A stretch of 64,000 nucleotides of DNA from Collinsella aerofaciens (GCF_009876115.1 NZ_WWSY01000002.1:1-64000); one strand, 5' to 3'. Positions 24,533-34,792 are shown, counted from the stretch's first letter. The notes: generated by a model not told the origin, from the sequence alone. Numbers and translations are program-made.

Positions 24533-26095
24533 CTACTTACCGTCGTCGTCTTCGGCTTCTTCGCGCGCATAGAGCTCCAGCATGCGACGGCGGTATTCGC
24601 GCACAGCGAGCTTGGCGCGCTCCAGGCGGCGGCGCTCACGCGGAGTCAGCTCGGACGGGTCGACCTCGTCTCCATAGGTCTTATCGGCAAGCAGGTGCGC
24701 CGCGTCCACGATGCGGGCATCGATGTGGCCGCTCGCTGCCTCGGCGGAAAGACGCTCGGCAATCGTATCGAGCGTAGGCAGGCCCTCGAATACGCGACCA
24801 TGGCCATGCGAGGTCAGCAGCTCGTGCTCGCGCGCGAGCAAGCTCGCTAGGTCGTGGTGGGCGCGCAAGATGTCGAGCGCATCGGATGGATGCTCGGCAA
24901 CCTCTGCCACGGCGGCGACCGGTGCGGCATCCACCACGCGGTAGAAGAGCTGCGCGAGCAATGGCATCAAGAACACCGTGATGGCACCGGCGGCAACCAT
25001 GACCGACGCAATATCTTGCGACAGCGCGCCCGCGTTGACGGCAACGCTCGTAACGGCAACGATGATCGGCAGCGCCGTGGTGCAGTACAGGGCCACGGTA
25101 ATGCGACCATACGCCGACACATCGCGCGTCGCAGGACAAATGCTCATGGAAATAAGAATGGGCACGGCACGAATAATCAACAACGCCACGATAAAGCCCA
25201 CGAGCAGACCCGGGCGCGACGCCACGGCCGTCAGATCGATCTTTGCGCCCGATACGGTAAAGAACACCGGAATCAAAAAACCGTAGGCCAGACCGTCGAG
25301 CTTGGTCTCGAGCGTATGGTTGCCCTCGGGGATGATATAGCGCAGGACAAAGCCGGCGGCAAAAGAACCCAACACGATGTCGAGATCAAAGACAGCCGAG
25401 AATGCCACGAGCGTGACCAGGATGAGCACCGTCAGGCGCACGAAGGTCTGTGATGTGGTATCGGCGCGTTCCTCGACAAACGCAAAGAAGCGGCTGCCGA
25501 CGCGCTTGGAGCGGCTTGGGACCACGGCCAGCAACACGCAAACCACCGCAAACAAGCCAAGGATTACGAGCGTTTGGATGCCAGTGCGGGCAGACAACAG
25601 CACCGACATGGCGAGCACGGGACCGAGCTCGCCCCAAGTGCCATACGCGAGAATCGAGTCGCCCACGCGCGTGCCGGTGAGCGAGCGCTCACGCATGATG
25701 GGCACAAGCGTACCGAGCGCCGTCGAAGTGAGGGCAAGCGTCACGGCGATACCGTCGAAATGACTGACTGAGAACCACGGGGTAAAGCGCACGGCAAGCC
25801 AGGCGATACCAAACGTGACGACCCACGTCGCCAAGCCGTAGCGCCCCTCGACGCCCGTGATGCTCTTGGGGTCGATCTCAAAGCCGGCAAGCAGGAACAA
25901 AAAGGCCAGGCCCAGCTCGGACACAAGCGAGACCTCAGCATCTACATGGATGACGCCGAGCATATGGGGTCCCAGTACCGCGCCGAGCACGAGCAAAAAG
26001 ACCGTCTCGGGAACGGGTTTTCCGGGAATCGCCGAGGCGATAAAAGGACTCGCAAAGGCCACGAGTGCGATGATGGCGAGCGAAACGAATGCCAT
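24533..26095 (-). CDS. Kef-type cation:proton antiporter
   Basis: A 520-residue CPA2-family transporter. About twelve hydrophobic segments cover residues 1-390, including PETVFLLVLGAVLGPHMLG and LGLAFLFLLAGFEIDPKSI, the conserved ion-path region, and SALGTLVPIMRE. A charged cytoplasmic tail of ~125 residues follows and has no TrkA-N/RCK nucleotide-binding motif, so it is not a full KefB/C. It probably exchanges Na+ or K+ for protons. AAAGG precedes the ATG. It is monocistronic and divergent from purL. Confidence 0.88.
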   Translation of the reverse strand: MAFVSLAIIALVAFASPFIASAIPGKPVPETVFLLVLGAVLGPHMLGVIHVDAEVSLVSELGLAFLFLLAGFEIDPKSITGVEGRYGLATWVVTFGIAWLAVRFTPWFSVSHFDGIAVTLALTSTALGTLVPIMRERSLTGTRVGDSILAYGTWGELGPVLAMSVLLSARTGIQTLVILGLFAVVCVLLAVVPSRSKRVGSRFFAFVEERADTTSQTFVRLTVLILVTLVAFSAVFDLDIVLGSFAAGFVLRYIIPEGNHTLETKLDGLAYGFLIPVFFTVSGAKIDLTAVASRPGLLVGFIVALLIIRAVPILISMSICPATRDVSAYGRITVALYCTTALPIIVAVTSVAVNAGALSQDIASVMVAAGAITVFLMPLLAQLFYRVVDAAPVAAVAEVAEHPSDALDILRAHHDLASLLAREHELLTSHGHGRVFEGLPTLDTIAERLSAEAASGHIDARIVDAAHLLADKTYGDEVDPSELTPRERRRLERAKLAVREYRRRMLELYAREEAEDDDGK

Positions 26096-26279
26096 GTGAT
26101 GCCTTTCTCTTGTTTGCGCTTCACTGTAGCACCCTCGCCGTCCTCAACGCGCCGCGAGCTGTCGTATCATAGTGAGGTTTACAAACATGTGGCTCAAGGC
26201 GACCGCAGGGCAGACCCCGCAAACCGACCGCTGCCGCATACCGTACCGTACGCCCAACCGATCAGGAAGGCAGGAACCA

Positions 26280-29200
26280 ATGGTCTCTCGTATCTACGTG
26301 GAGAAGAAACCCGGGTTCGACGTCGAGGCTCAGCAGCTCAAGGGCGAGCTGACCGAAATTCTCGGCATCAAGGGCATCGAGGCCCTGAGGATTATCAACC
26401 GCTACGACGTCGAGGGCATCGACAAGGAGCTTTTCCGGTCCTGCGTGCCGACCGTCTTTAGCGAGCCCCAGGTCGATGTGACCTACGACGAGCTCCCCGC
26501 AAGCGATGGCGCCGTCTTTGCCGTCGAATTCCTGCCTGGCCAGTTTGACCAGCGCGCCGACTCCGCCAGCGAGTGCGTGCAGCTCATCAGCCAGGGCGAG
26601 CGCCCCGCCGTGCGCTCCGCCAAGGTCTATATGATCTCGGGCGCTCTGGACGAAGCCGCCGTCGAGGCCATCAAGCACTACGTGGTGAACCCCGTCGAGG
26701 CGCGCATCGCCTCGCTCGACCTGCCCAAGACGCTGTACATGGAGACCCCCGAGCCTGCGCCCGTCGAGGTGCTCGACGGCTTCCGCGAGCTCGACGAGGC
26801 CGGCCTTGCCGCCTTTATCTCCGAGCGCGGTCTTGCCATGGACGAGGCGGACATCGCCTTCTGCCAGCAGTACTTCCGCGATGAGGATCGCGACCCCACC
26901 ATCACCGAGATCCGCGTGATCGACACCTACTGGTCCGATCACTGCCGCCACACCACCTTCGGCACCGTCCTGGATGACGTGACGATCGACGACGCCGTGG
27001 TGCAGCAGGCCTTCGACCGCTACATGGAAATGCGCCACGAGCTCGGTCGCGACGCCAAGCCCGTCTGCCTCATGGACATGGGCACCATCGGCGCCAAGTA
27101 CCTCAAGAAGACCGGCGTCATGACCGATGTCGACGAGTCCGAGGAGATCAACGCCTGCACCGTCAAGGTGAAGGTCGATGTCGACGGCAAGGACCAGGAC
27201 TGGCTGTTCCTCTTTAAGAACGAGACCCACAACCACCCGACCGAGATCGAGCCCTTCGGCGGTGCCGCCACCTGCGTGGGCGGTGCCATCCGCGACCCGC
27301 TGTCGGGCCGCAGCTACGTGTACCAGGCCATGCGTGTCACCGGCGCCGGCGACCCCACCGTCCCCGTGTCCGAGACGCTCGAGGGCAAGCTGCCGCAGCG
27401 TAAGCTCGTGACCACTGCTGCCGCCGGCTACTCCAGCTACGGCAACCAGATCGGCCTTGCCACCGGTCAGGTCAACGAACTCTATCACCCCGGCTACGTC
27501 GCCAAGCGCATGGAGGTCGGCGCCGTCGTGGGCGCTACCCCGGCAAACCACGTGCGTCGCGAGTGCCCCGCCCCCACCGACAAGATCATCCTGTTGGGCG
27601 GCCGCACCGGCCGTGACGGCATCGGCGGTGCCACCGGCTCCTCCAAGACCCAGAACACCGAGTCCATCGAGACATCGGGCGCCGAGGTCCAGAAGGGCAA
27701 CGCCCCGGTCGAGCGCAAGCTGCAGCGCCTGTTCCGCCGCGGCGATGCCTGCCGTCTGATCAAGCGCTGCAACGACTTTGGCGCCGGCGGTGTCTCGGTC
27801 GCTGTAGGCGAGCTTGCCGACGGCCTGTATGTCGACCTTGATACCGTGACCAAGAAGTACGACGGTCTTGACGGCACCGAGCTCGCCATCTCTGAATCCC
27901 AGGAGCGCATGGCCTGCGCCGTCGCCGACGGTGACGTCGAGGAGTTCATGGGCTACGCCGCCGAGGAGAACCTGGAGGCGACCGTTATCGCCGAGGTTAC
28001 CGCCGAGCCGCGCATGCGCATGGCCTGGAACGGCGTCGCCATCGTCGATCTGTCCCGCGAGTTCCTCAACTCCAACGGTGCGCCCAAGCACCAGGTCGCC
28101 CACGTCTGCGCCCGCAGTGTGTGGCAGCCCAGCTGGGCCGGTACCACGCTCGCCGAGCGCATGACCTCGCTCGTCACCGACCTCAACGTCGCTTCCAACA
28201 AGGGCCTTTCCGAGCGCTTCGACTCCACCATCGGCGCCGCGACCGTGCTTATGCCTTTTGGCGGCAAGACGCAGCTCACCCCGAGCTCGGCCATGGTCGC
28301 CAAGTTCCCCGTGGACGGCGAGACCACCACAGCGAGTGCCATGGCATGGGGCTTCAACCCCTATTTGATGGAGGCCGACCAGTTTGCGGGCGCCTACCTG
28401 TCCGTGGTCGAGTCCATCGCCAAGCTCGTTGCCGCCGGCTTTGAGCACAAGCGCGCCTACCTCTCCTTCCAGGAGTACTTCGAGCGCCTGCGCACCGAAG
28501 CAGAGCGCTGGGGCAAGCCCATGGCTGCCGTCCTGGGTGCCCTTATGGCCCAGGTCGACCTGGGTGCCGGTGCCATCGGCGGCAAGGACTCCATGAGCGG
28601 TTCGTTTGAGGACGAGACCGGCGAGCTCAACGTTCCGCCGACCCTGATCAGCTTCGCCGTCGCCGTGGGCAAGGCCGCCCGCGCCGTCTCGCCCGAGTTC
28701 AAGGGCCTCACGCACCGCGTCGTCCGCATCGCCCCCGCCACCTACGGCGAGGATTACCGCCCCGACGCCCAGCAGCTGCTCGCCGCGTTTGACGCCGTCG
28801 AGGCGCTCACCGCCAACGGCAACGCCCTGGCCATCTCCACGCCCGGCTACGGCTGCGGCGCCGAGAGCCTCTTTAAAATGTGCGTCGGCAACCAGATCGG
28901 TATCGAGCTTGCCGAGGATGTGGACGTGGAGAGCCTCTTCACCCCGCTCTACGGTAGCTTTATCGTCGAGCTCGCCGAGGATGCCGAGCTGCCCGAGGTC
29001 GCCGACGGCGTTGTCGTCGAGCCCCTGGGCACCACCGTCGAGGGCTATGTCATCGACACCGGCTCCGAGGTCATCGAGCTCGCCGAGCTCCAGGAGGCCT
29101 GGGAGAGCGGCATCGAGGGCGTCTTCGCCTACCGCAGCGCCGGCGAGACCCCCGAGGTCGAGACCATCGACTTCCGCGCCAAGGATATCCACGTGTACGG

Positions 29201-30026
29201 CGGCGCCAAGATCGCCCGCCCGCGCGTGATCATCCCCGTGTTCCCCGGCAACAACTGCGAGTACGACAGCGCCCGCGCCTTCCGTGCCGCCGGTGCCGAG
29301 GCCGACACCTTCGTGATCAACAACCTCACGCCCGAGGCCGTCGCCGAGAGCACCCACGAGCTTGCCCGCCGCATCCGTGCAAGCCAAATCGTTATGATCC
29401 CCGGCGGCTTCTCGGGCGGCGACGAGCCCGACGGCTCCGCCAAGTTCATCACGGCGTTCTTCCGCGCTCCCGAGGTCACCGAGGCAGTCCGCGACCTGCT
29501 CAAGGCCCGCGATGGCCTGATGCTGGGCATCTGCAACGGCTTCCAGGCCCTGATCAAGCTCGGCCTGGTGCCCTACGGCGACATCGTCGACGCCACGCCC
29601 GATGCGCCCACGTTGACGTTCAACACCATCGGTCGCCACCAGAGCCGTCTGGTGCGCACCCGCATCTCGTCCAACTTGTCCCCGTGGCTGTCGCAGTGCA
29701 GCCTGGACGACCCCTACACCGTCGCCATCAGCCACGGCGAGGGCCGCTTTGTCGCCAATGACGAAGTGCTCGCCCAGCTGATCGCCAACGGCCAGGTCGC
29801 CACGCAGTACGTGGGCGAGAACGGCAAGCCCAGCATGGATCTCTCCGTCAACCCCAACGGCTCCGCACTCGCCATCGAGGGCATCACGAGCCCCGACGGC
29901 CGCGTCCTGGGCAAGATGGGCCATGCCGAGCGTCGCGGCGACAACCTGTACCGCAACGTGCCCGAGCATGTCCCCGGCGATAAGTTCATGCCGATCTTTG
30001 AGAGCGGCGTGGCCTACTTCGCTTAA
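26280..30026 (+). CDS. purL: Phosphoribosylformylglycinamidine synthase (single-chain PurL)
   Basis: A 1248-residue large-type FGAM synthase that carries out the fourth step of purine synthesis with glutamine and ATP. The N-terminus (MVSRIYVEKKPGFDVEA) is that of the clostridial-type single chain. The synthetase core has DHCRHTTF, NETHNHPTEIEPFGGAATCVGG and KDSMSG. The C-terminal glutaminase domain has NNCEYDSARAF, PGGFSGGDE, and nucleophile GICNGFQ (~1085), with the catalytic HGEGRF. The ATG at 26280 has AGGAAGGCAGGA upstream; a GTG at 26172 would add 36 unconserved residues. The ~180-base leader shows no riboswitch I can recognise. Confidence 0.97.
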   Translation: MVSRIYVEKKPGFDVEAQQLKGELTEILGIKGIEALRIINRYDVEGIDKELFRSCVPTVFSEPQVDVTYDELPASDGAVFAVEFLPGQFDQRADSASECVQLISQGERPAVRSAKVYMISGALDEAAVEAIKHYVVNPVEARIASLDLPKTLYMETPEPAPVEVLDGFRELDEAGLAAFISERGLAMDEADIAFCQQYFRDEDRDPTITEIRVIDTYWSDHCRHTTFGTVLDDVTIDDAVVQQAFDRYMEMRHELGRDAKPVCLMDMGTIGAKYLKKTGVMTDVDESEEINACTVKVKVDVDGKDQDWLFLFKNETHNHPTEIEPFGGAATCVGGAIRDPLSGRSYVYQAMRVTGAGDPTVPVSETLEGKLPQRKLVTTAAAGYSSYGNQIGLATGQVNELYHPGYVAKRMEVGAVVGATPANHVRRECPAPTDKIILLGGRTGRDGIGGATGSSKTQNTESIETSGAEVQKGNAPVERKLQRLFRRGDACRLIKRCNDFGAGGVSVAVGELADGLYVDLDTVTKKYDGLDGTELAISESQERMACAVADGDVEEFMGYAAEENLEATVIAEVTAEPRMRMAWNGVAIVDLSREFLNSNGAPKHQVAHVCARSVWQPSWAGTTLAERMTSLVTDLNVASNKGLSERFDSTIGAATVLMPFGGKTQLTPSSAMVAKFPVDGETTTASAMAWGFNPYLMEADQFAGAYLSVVESIAKLVAAGFEHKRAYLSFQEYFERLRTEAERWGKPMAAVLGALMAQVDLGAGAIGGKDSMSGSFEDETGELNVPPTLISFAVAVGKAARAVSPEFKGLTHRVVRIAPATYGEDYRPDAQQLLAAFDAVEALTANGNALAISTPGYGCGAESLFKMCVGNQIGIELAEDVDVESLFTPLYGSFIVELAEDAELPEVADGVVVEPLGTTVEGYVIDTGSEVIELAELQEAWESGIEGVFAYRSAGETPEVETIDFRAKDIHVYGGAKIARPRVIIPVFPGNNCEYDSARAFRAAGAEADTFVINNLTPEAVAESTHELARRIRASQIVMIPGGFSGGDEPDGSAKFITAFFRAPEVTEAVRDLLKARDGLMLGICNGFQALIKLGLVPYGDIVDATPDAPTLTFNTIGRHQSRLVRTRISSNLSPWLSQCSLDDPYTVAISHGEGRFVANDEVLAQLIANGQVATQYVGENGKPSMDLSVNPNGSALAIEGITSPDGRVLGKMGHAERRGDNLYRNVPEHVPGDKFMPIFESGVAYFA

Positions 30027-30064
30027 ACCTTTCCCATCGGGTACAATCCCCCTCGGGTAACAAC

Positions 30065-30102
30065 ACCCGCCACCGACACATCCGGTGGCGGGTTCTTTTT
30101 TT
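30065..30102 (+). terminator. Terminator after purL
   Basis: ACCCGCCACCG and CGGTGGCGGGT arms around a 7-base loop are followed by TCTTTTTTT. Confidence 0.95.
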
Positions 30103-30127
30103 GCTTCGCGCATGCAGGAAGGACATC

Positions 30128-31063
30128 ATGGAAAGCCGCAAGCCGTATCTCGCCACCCTGCCCGGACTCATCCTGGGCTGTCTTGTTTGCTGTGCACTCT
30201 GGGGATCGGCCTTTCCCTGCATCAAGATCGGCTACGCACTCTTTGGTATCCCGGCGCACGATAGCGCCTCGCAGCTGCTCTTTGCGGGCTTGCGCTTCAC
30301 GCTTGCCGGCGCCCTGGTTATCGTTGGGATGAGTGCGGCCCAACGCCGCCCCCTCATTCCGCAGGCTCGCGACATCAAGCCCATCTTTGTCTTGTCGCTC
30401 TTCCAGACTATCGGGCAGTACTTCTTTTTCTATCTGGGCCTCTCGCGCGCCAGCGCCATGTCGAGCTCCATCATCGAGGCCAGCGCCAACTTCCTCGCAA
30501 TCCTCTTTGCCGCCCTGGCATTTCACACCGAGAAGCTCAATACGGCCAAGGCGCTTGGCTGTGCGCTGGGCTTTGCCGGCGTCGCGCTCGTCAACCTCTC
30601 GGGCGCAGATGGCACCTTTGGCTTCAGGCTCGATGGCGAGGGCTTTATCCTAGCCTCCACTGTCGCGGGTGCTCTTTCGACCTGCCTGATCGGCATCTTC
30701 TCGCGCAAACACGACGGCGTCTTGCTTGCCGGGTGGCAGTTCTTGGTCGGCGGCCTGGTCCTCACCGCCATCGGCTTTTTGATGGGTGGCGCGCTCTCCC
30801 CCACGGCGATTGCCCCTGCCATCGCGCTCATCATCTACATGGCGCTTATCTCCGCGGTCGCCTACTCGCTGTGGTCGCGCCTGCTTGCCGTCAACCCCGT
30901 CAGCCGCGTCTCGGTCTTTGGGTTTATGAACCCCGTCTTTGGCGTGCTGCTGAGCGCGCTGCTGCTCGGCGAGGGTGCTGGCACGAGCCCTGTTACCGTA
31001 CTTGTTGCCCTGCTGTTGGTCTGCGGCGGCATCATCATCGTCAACAGGCCCAAAAAGGCCTAG
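30128..31063 (+). CDS. DMT superfamily (EamA) transporter
   Basis: A 311-residue membrane protein with ten hydrophobic segments built from two EamA repeats (about 15-150 and 160-305). Segments LWGSAFPCIKIGY, NFLAILFAAL and NPVFGVLLSALLLGEG are typical of this exporter group. It probably exports a metabolite or amino acid; substrate unknown. GGAAGG lies five bases before the ATG at 30128. It is single, followed by a ~100-base gap with no gene. Confidence 0.88.
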   Translation: MESRKPYLATLPGLILGCLVCCALWGSAFPCIKIGYALFGIPAHDSASQLLFAGLRFTLAGALVIVGMSAAQRRPLIPQARDIKPIFVLSLFQTIGQYFFFYLGLSRASAMSSSIIEASANFLAILFAALAFHTEKLNTAKALGCALGFAGVALVNLSGADGTFGFRLDGEGFILASTVAGALSTCLIGIFSRKHDGVLLAGWQFLVGGLVLTAIGFLMGGALSPTAIAPAIALIIYMALISAVAYSLWSRLLAVNPVSRVSVFGFMNPVFGVLLSALLLGEGAGTSPVTVLVALLLVCGGIIIVNRPKKA

Positions 31064-31162
31064 CGAGCTCACCTTTTTAGGGAGGATGTTCGCACACTTT
31101 AGCTTAATGGAGTACATCGGAGAGCCGAGGGCCGCCATGCACGCAAGCTTGCACCCCTTTAT

Positions 31163-32314
31163 CTAGCGTATCTGGATGCCAGCTTTCTTTTTCTCGGCCT
31201 TGACACGGTAGAGCTCCGCGTCGGCAGTACGAAACAAGTCTTGCCAGGTATCGACGCCATCACCAACCCGTGCGTAGCCGATGGACATCCGCAACAGATA
31301 CGGAACCTCGGCGCGCGCGAGCTCATCGTTGATTGTCGCGCACAGATGCATGATATCCTGTTCCGCTACCGCCTTTTGGAGCACCACGAACTCATCGCCA
31401 CCATAACGTGCGATAAAGCCGCCAGACGCCGAGCAGACTTCTTTGAGCGCAGCGGATATGACCTGAAGAGCGTGGTCGCCCTCCACATGCCCATAGCGAT
31501 CGTTAATCTGCTTAAAGCCGTCGGCGTCCATCATAAGCAGATATACATCTTCAGCCTGATCCACATTTGAGAAGAGCGACAGCATATAGGTCTCAAAACG
31601 GTTGCGATTGTTAAGTCCAGTCAACGGGTCGGTCGAGATGAGCTGCTCCTGGTAGATGATGTAGAGCAGCAACATGCTAATCATTATGCCGACACAAAGG
31701 CCGGGCAGCGAGTATACGACCTGAAAGGTACCGCCCACCAGGGCCGGAATGGCGAAAAATGCCAAGGTTCGATAGATGGCCTTCGTCTGCAGGCTCTCGA
31801 CCCTGCGAGATTGCACAAATGCATGCAGGGACGTATGTATAACGTAACAGTAGCTGACGATGGGCTGGATCATATAGGCAAAGCCGCGACGATACACGCC
31901 CTGCGAATCGATATAGAACAGGGCGTGCGTCCAGTAACTGGTAAACGCCAGCACGACCACCAGAGCCGTAGGCAACGCTACAAGCACCACCCTATAGCGC
32001 GAGGTCAAAAGGCGAGAACCCTGCACCGTCTCGGAATAGATAAACCAAATGAGACACGCGATAGCAAAGAGCGAAAACGAAACCGCGTTGGAAATCCAGT
32101 TGGCAGCAATGCCCAACGTGCCGTCCACACCGTCCGAAAGCGTCCAGATCATATCGAATAATATGTACGCGGCAGAGGTGTAGCCAAGCATGCTAAACAA
32201 TAGCTGCTGGGTGCTCGAGAACAAGGAGCGACGACTTCGCACGGCAAGCCCGATAAGAACAATCATGCATAGCACGAATATCTCAATCTTGAGTGCCTTA
32301 ACCACTAGCGCCAT
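31163..32314 (-). CDS. Membrane diguanylate cyclase (GGDEF)
   Basis: A 383-residue protein with seven or eight transmembrane segments (about 1-215) and a C-terminal GGDEF domain beginning STDPLTGLNNRNRFE. The active site is intact: RYGGDEFVV near residue 305. It should make cyclic di-GMP from two GTP; no RxxD inhibitory site is evident just upstream of the motif. The seven-helix sensor is not assigned to a named family. The start is uncertain: the ATG at 32314 has GAAGGG directly adjacent, too close for a good site, and a TTG 33 bases upstream is the alternative. Confidence 0.85.
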   Translation of the reverse strand: MALVVKALKIEIFVLCMIVLIGLAVRSRRSLFSSTQQLLFSMLGYTSAAYILFDMIWTLSDGVDGTLGIAANWISNAVSFSLFAIACLIWFIYSETVQGSRLLTSRYRVVLVALPTALVVVLAFTSYWTHALFYIDSQGVYRRGFAYMIQPIVSYCYVIHTSLHAFVQSRRVESLQTKAIYRTLAFFAIPALVGGTFQVVYSLPGLCVGIMISMLLLYIIYQEQLISTDPLTGLNNRNRFETYMLSLFSNVDQAEDVYLLMMDADGFKQINDRYGHVEGDHALQVISAALKEVCSASGGFIARYGGDEFVVLQKAVAEQDIMHLCATINDELARAEVPYLLRMSIGYARVGDGVDTWQDLFRTADAELYRVKAEKKKAGIQIR

Positions 32315-32406
32315 CCCTTCAATACCCAAGTGGTCAGAATCGCCCAATTCGAATCAGGGCAATAAACACCCCTTTACTCCGCAGGGGTAAAGGGGATAAT
32401 AGCAGA

Positions 32407-32446
32407 GCGCCCGAACATCACTGCAAAACAGTTTCTGTTCGGGCGC
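32407..32446. promoter_or_regulatory. 11-bp hairpin between kdgT and the GGDEF gene
   Basis: GCGCCCGAACA (32407-32417) and TGTTCGGGCGC (32436-32446) pair perfectly around an 18-base loop. No strong T run follows on the minus strand. It may terminate kdgT or be a leader structure of the GGDEF gene. Confidence 0.5.
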
Positions 32447-32495
32447 CCATACGGCGCGAATTGCACACGCCGGCATCATTGATGGGTATCGATTG

Positions 32496-33518
32496 CTACT
32501 CGCCATCGATGTCAGTCACGACGGCCTCCTCGATGGCCTCGACACCGACAGGCGACAGATCCTCCTTGCCTTGGCAGAACTTCTTGTCGACCCAGCCAGT
32601 CAGAATCGGAGCCATGATCGCCGTGATGATAACGGCGGTGGCGATCTGAGCGTACGCGGTGGGCGCAAGCTCGGCGTAGCGCGGTGCGACCTCGGCGAGG
32701 GCAACCGGTGTGGTCATAGCCGTGCCGGCAATGGTGGAGCAAGCCACAGCGGCCTTGCCATTGCCGCCGCACAGACGCTCGAACGCAAAGGTGATGGGAC
32801 CGACGACAAACAGCGTGACAAGGCCCAGCAAGATGCCGGAAATACCGCCGGTGATAAAGCTCGACAGGCTCATGGACGCACCGAGCTGAAATCCGATGAC
32901 GGCAATCGCGGGATTGGCACCGGGAACCAGCAGGTTCTTGATAAACGGGAACAGGTTGCCCAGAACCATGCCAATAACGAGTGGCAAGATGGAGCCGATA
33001 ATGGTGCCAATGGGAATGTTGGCGAGGCCGGAAACACCGAGGATGGTCATCGTGACGGCGGGGCCAGCCGTAAAGAACAGGATACCGACGGCGCCCCGCT
33101 CGGACTCATCGCCGAACTCGCCCATGATGCCCGTATAGAGCGCCATGTTGCAAAACGTGATGCCGCCGATGATAGACACGGAGCTCAGACCCAGGAAGTT
33201 GTCGTTAAAGCAATATGCCACGCCCAGGCCGAGAGCCGCTGCGACGACCAGCTTGGGGATCAGCACGACGATACCGGTCTTGATGGCACCCGGCGTGGAC
33301 TTAAAGCTGATGCCGGCGCCCACAAACAGCAGGATCGCGGCGACGATGGTATTTGAGCCACCGCGGCAGGCAGCCGTAAAGAATCCGCCGATCTCAAAAA
33401 CCTGCGGGCAGAAGGTGTTGAGCAAAAGACCGACGATCATCGGATAGATCATGATGTCGCCCGGGATGCGCGGGACCTTGAATTTCTTTTGCTCGTTGGC
33501 GGTTGCTTCCTGTGCCAT
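32496..33518 (-). CDS. kdgT: 2-keto-3-deoxygluconate permease family transporter
   Basis: A 340-residue membrane protein with about ten hydrophobic segments, matching KdgT: KVPRIPGDIMIYPMIVG near the start, GGSNTIVAAILLFVGAGISF, ITFCNMALYTGIMGEFGD and GTAMTTPVALAEVAP. KdgT takes up 2-keto-3-deoxygluconate with protons during pectin or uronate use. No kdgK/kdgA genes are nearby, so the substrate is inferred from family only. GGGGG stands four bases before the ATG. Upstream, 33519-33660 holds no firm gene. Confidence 0.9.
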   Translation of the reverse strand: MAQEATANEQKKFKVPRIPGDIMIYPMIVGLLLNTFCPQVFEIGGFFTAACRGGSNTIVAAILLFVGAGISFKSTPGAIKTGIVVLIPKLVVAAALGLGVAYCFNDNFLGLSSVSIIGGITFCNMALYTGIMGEFGDESERGAVGILFFTAGPAVTMTILGVSGLANIPIGTIIGSILPLVIGMVLGNLFPFIKNLLVPGANPAIAVIGFQLGASMSLSSFITGGISGILLGLVTLFVVGPITFAFERLCGGNGKAAVACSTIAGTAMTTPVALAEVAPRYAELAPTAYAQIATAVIITAIMAPILTGWVDKKFCQGKEDLSPVGVEAIEEAVVTDIDGE

Positions 33519-33660
33519 GAAACCCCCATTTCCGCTGACGGGGTACAAAAGCCCACGTCACGCTTTGCTACAGTAAAGTTTGACCATGGTACCAAAAGAA
33601 ATAGACCAGCTCGGTGAGAAATTCGATTCGTTGGACAGGGGCGCTAAACGTGCCCTGCTC

Positions 33661-33984
33661 TTATATGAGGCTCAAAACGATATAGAACACGATGCCCGAA
33701 ACACAGCACCACAGCATCGATTTTGTCTTGACCGCCACGGCCACGACGCCGGCAGCCGCAGTCCAGGGAACCAAGGCAGGCCAGGGTCCCGCGTCGAACG
33801 CGCCGGGGCTCACCAAGTCGTTGGCGACCAGCGCGGCAAAGGCAGCGGGCGGGATATAACCCAGGGCCTCGGTAATGCGGGGCGACAGCGTTCTCCCGCG
33901 CAAGGCAAACGCCGGCGCGACGCGAAAGAACGCGATAGCAGCCCACGACGACAGCCACAGAACCAAGAACTCGTTAACGGGCAT
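33661..33984 (-). CDS. azlD: Branched-chain amino acid exporter subunit AzlD
   Basis: A 107-residue, four-helix membrane protein (MPVNEFLVLWLSSWAAIAFFR; RITEALGYIPPAAFAAL; VKTKSMLWCCVSGIVFY) of the AzlD/YgaH type. With AzlC it exports branched-chain amino acids or analogues. GAGGTGCCCGCG precedes the ATG at 33984, which overlaps the azlC end by 11 bases; a GTG three codons earlier is possible. Confidence 0.9.
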   Translation of the reverse strand: MPVNEFLVLWLSSWAAIAFFRVAPAFALRGRTLSPRITEALGYIPPAAFAALVANDLVSPGAFDAGPWPALVPWTAAAGVVAVAVKTKSMLWCCVSGIVFYIVLSLI

Positions 33985-34666
33985 CGCGGGCACCTCTTCC
34001 GTCTAATACAGCATCGCACGCCAGCGCAATGGCAATGCCGACCACGACGCTTGCCGGCACGGCAATATTCACGAGGCCCAAGAACTTGCATACGGCGACG
34101 GACACCGCGCCCGAAACCGCCGCGACAACGTTGCCGCGCGACAGCCGCTGCGAAAAGAGTAGACAGATAAAGAGCGACGTGCAGACAAAACTCGCAATAG
34201 CGGTGGGAACATCGACAACGGCACCGACGATGGCACCCATCGTGCACGAAGCGCCCCATGTCGCGATGAGGATCACGTTGAGCACGAAGGATTCGCGCGG
34301 GCCCCAATCCTCCCCCTCAACCAGCTTGGCAAGCGAGATGCCGTATGCCTCCTCGGTAAGCGTCGCGGCAACAGCCAGCGCCTGACGCTTCGAGGCACCC
34401 GTCAGATGCGGAGCGATCGATGCCGAGTAAAGCGCAAAGCGCGAGGAGATTGCGGCGACGCTCGCGACGATCGACGCCGCAGGCACACCTGCCAGCCACA
34501 GATTGCAGATCATAAACTGCCCGCTGCCCGTCACGAACGTGCTGCTCAGAGCAAAGACCATCCAGGGTTCCATTCCCGTCTGCCCCATGATCATTCCGCA
34601 CGGCGCGCCTATTGCAACATAGGTAAGCATCACTGGCCAGACGGTTCTAACGATTTTGAGCACCAT
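33974..34666 (-). CDS. azlC: Branched-chain amino acid exporter subunit AzlC
   Basis: A 230-residue membrane protein of the AzlC/YgaZ family with about six to eight hydrophobic segments. Family landmarks are YVAIGAPCGMIMGQTGMEPW, STFVTGSGQFMICNLWLAG and EEAYGISL. It acts with AzlD to export branched-chain amino acids. The ATG at 34666 has AGGATGAG upstream; an earlier in-frame ATG adds 23 residues without conservation. The azlCD pair lies divergent to the HD-domain gene. Confidence 0.9.
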   Translation of the reverse strand: MVLKIVRTVWPVMLTYVAIGAPCGMIMGQTGMEPWMVFALSSTFVTGSGQFMICNLWLAGVPAASIVASVAAISSRFALYSASIAPHLTGASKRQALAVAATLTEEAYGISLAKLVEGEDWGPRESFVLNVILIATWGASCTMGAIVGAVVDVPTAIASFVCTSLFICLLFSQRLSRGNVVAAVSGAVSVAVCKFLGLVNIAVPASVVVGIAIALACDAVLDGRGARDAR

Positions 34667-34792
34667 ACGCTTCTCATCCTGACAAGGTCTCCGAGCCGCA
34701 TGTAGCGACACGGCAGAATCATCATCCGACAGCAACCGAGTTCACCTACAATTGCCACCGGATCGAAAGACACAACTTTTTAGGAAGTCATT

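Noticed and set aside
26164..26279. A riboswitch in the purL leader.
   Set aside because: I cannot find the conserved core of a purine or PRPP riboswitch; the stretch is just a GC-rich leader.
26262..30113. A 1283-codon open frame on the minus strand opposite purL.
   Set aside because: It mirrors the high-GC third positions of purL, has no family motifs, and the plus-strand protein is an unmistakable PurL.
33586..33670. A short plus-strand frame (MVPKEIDQLGEKF...) ahead of azlD.
   Set aside because: It runs into the antisense of azlD without a family match or good ribosome-binding site; at most a gene relic.
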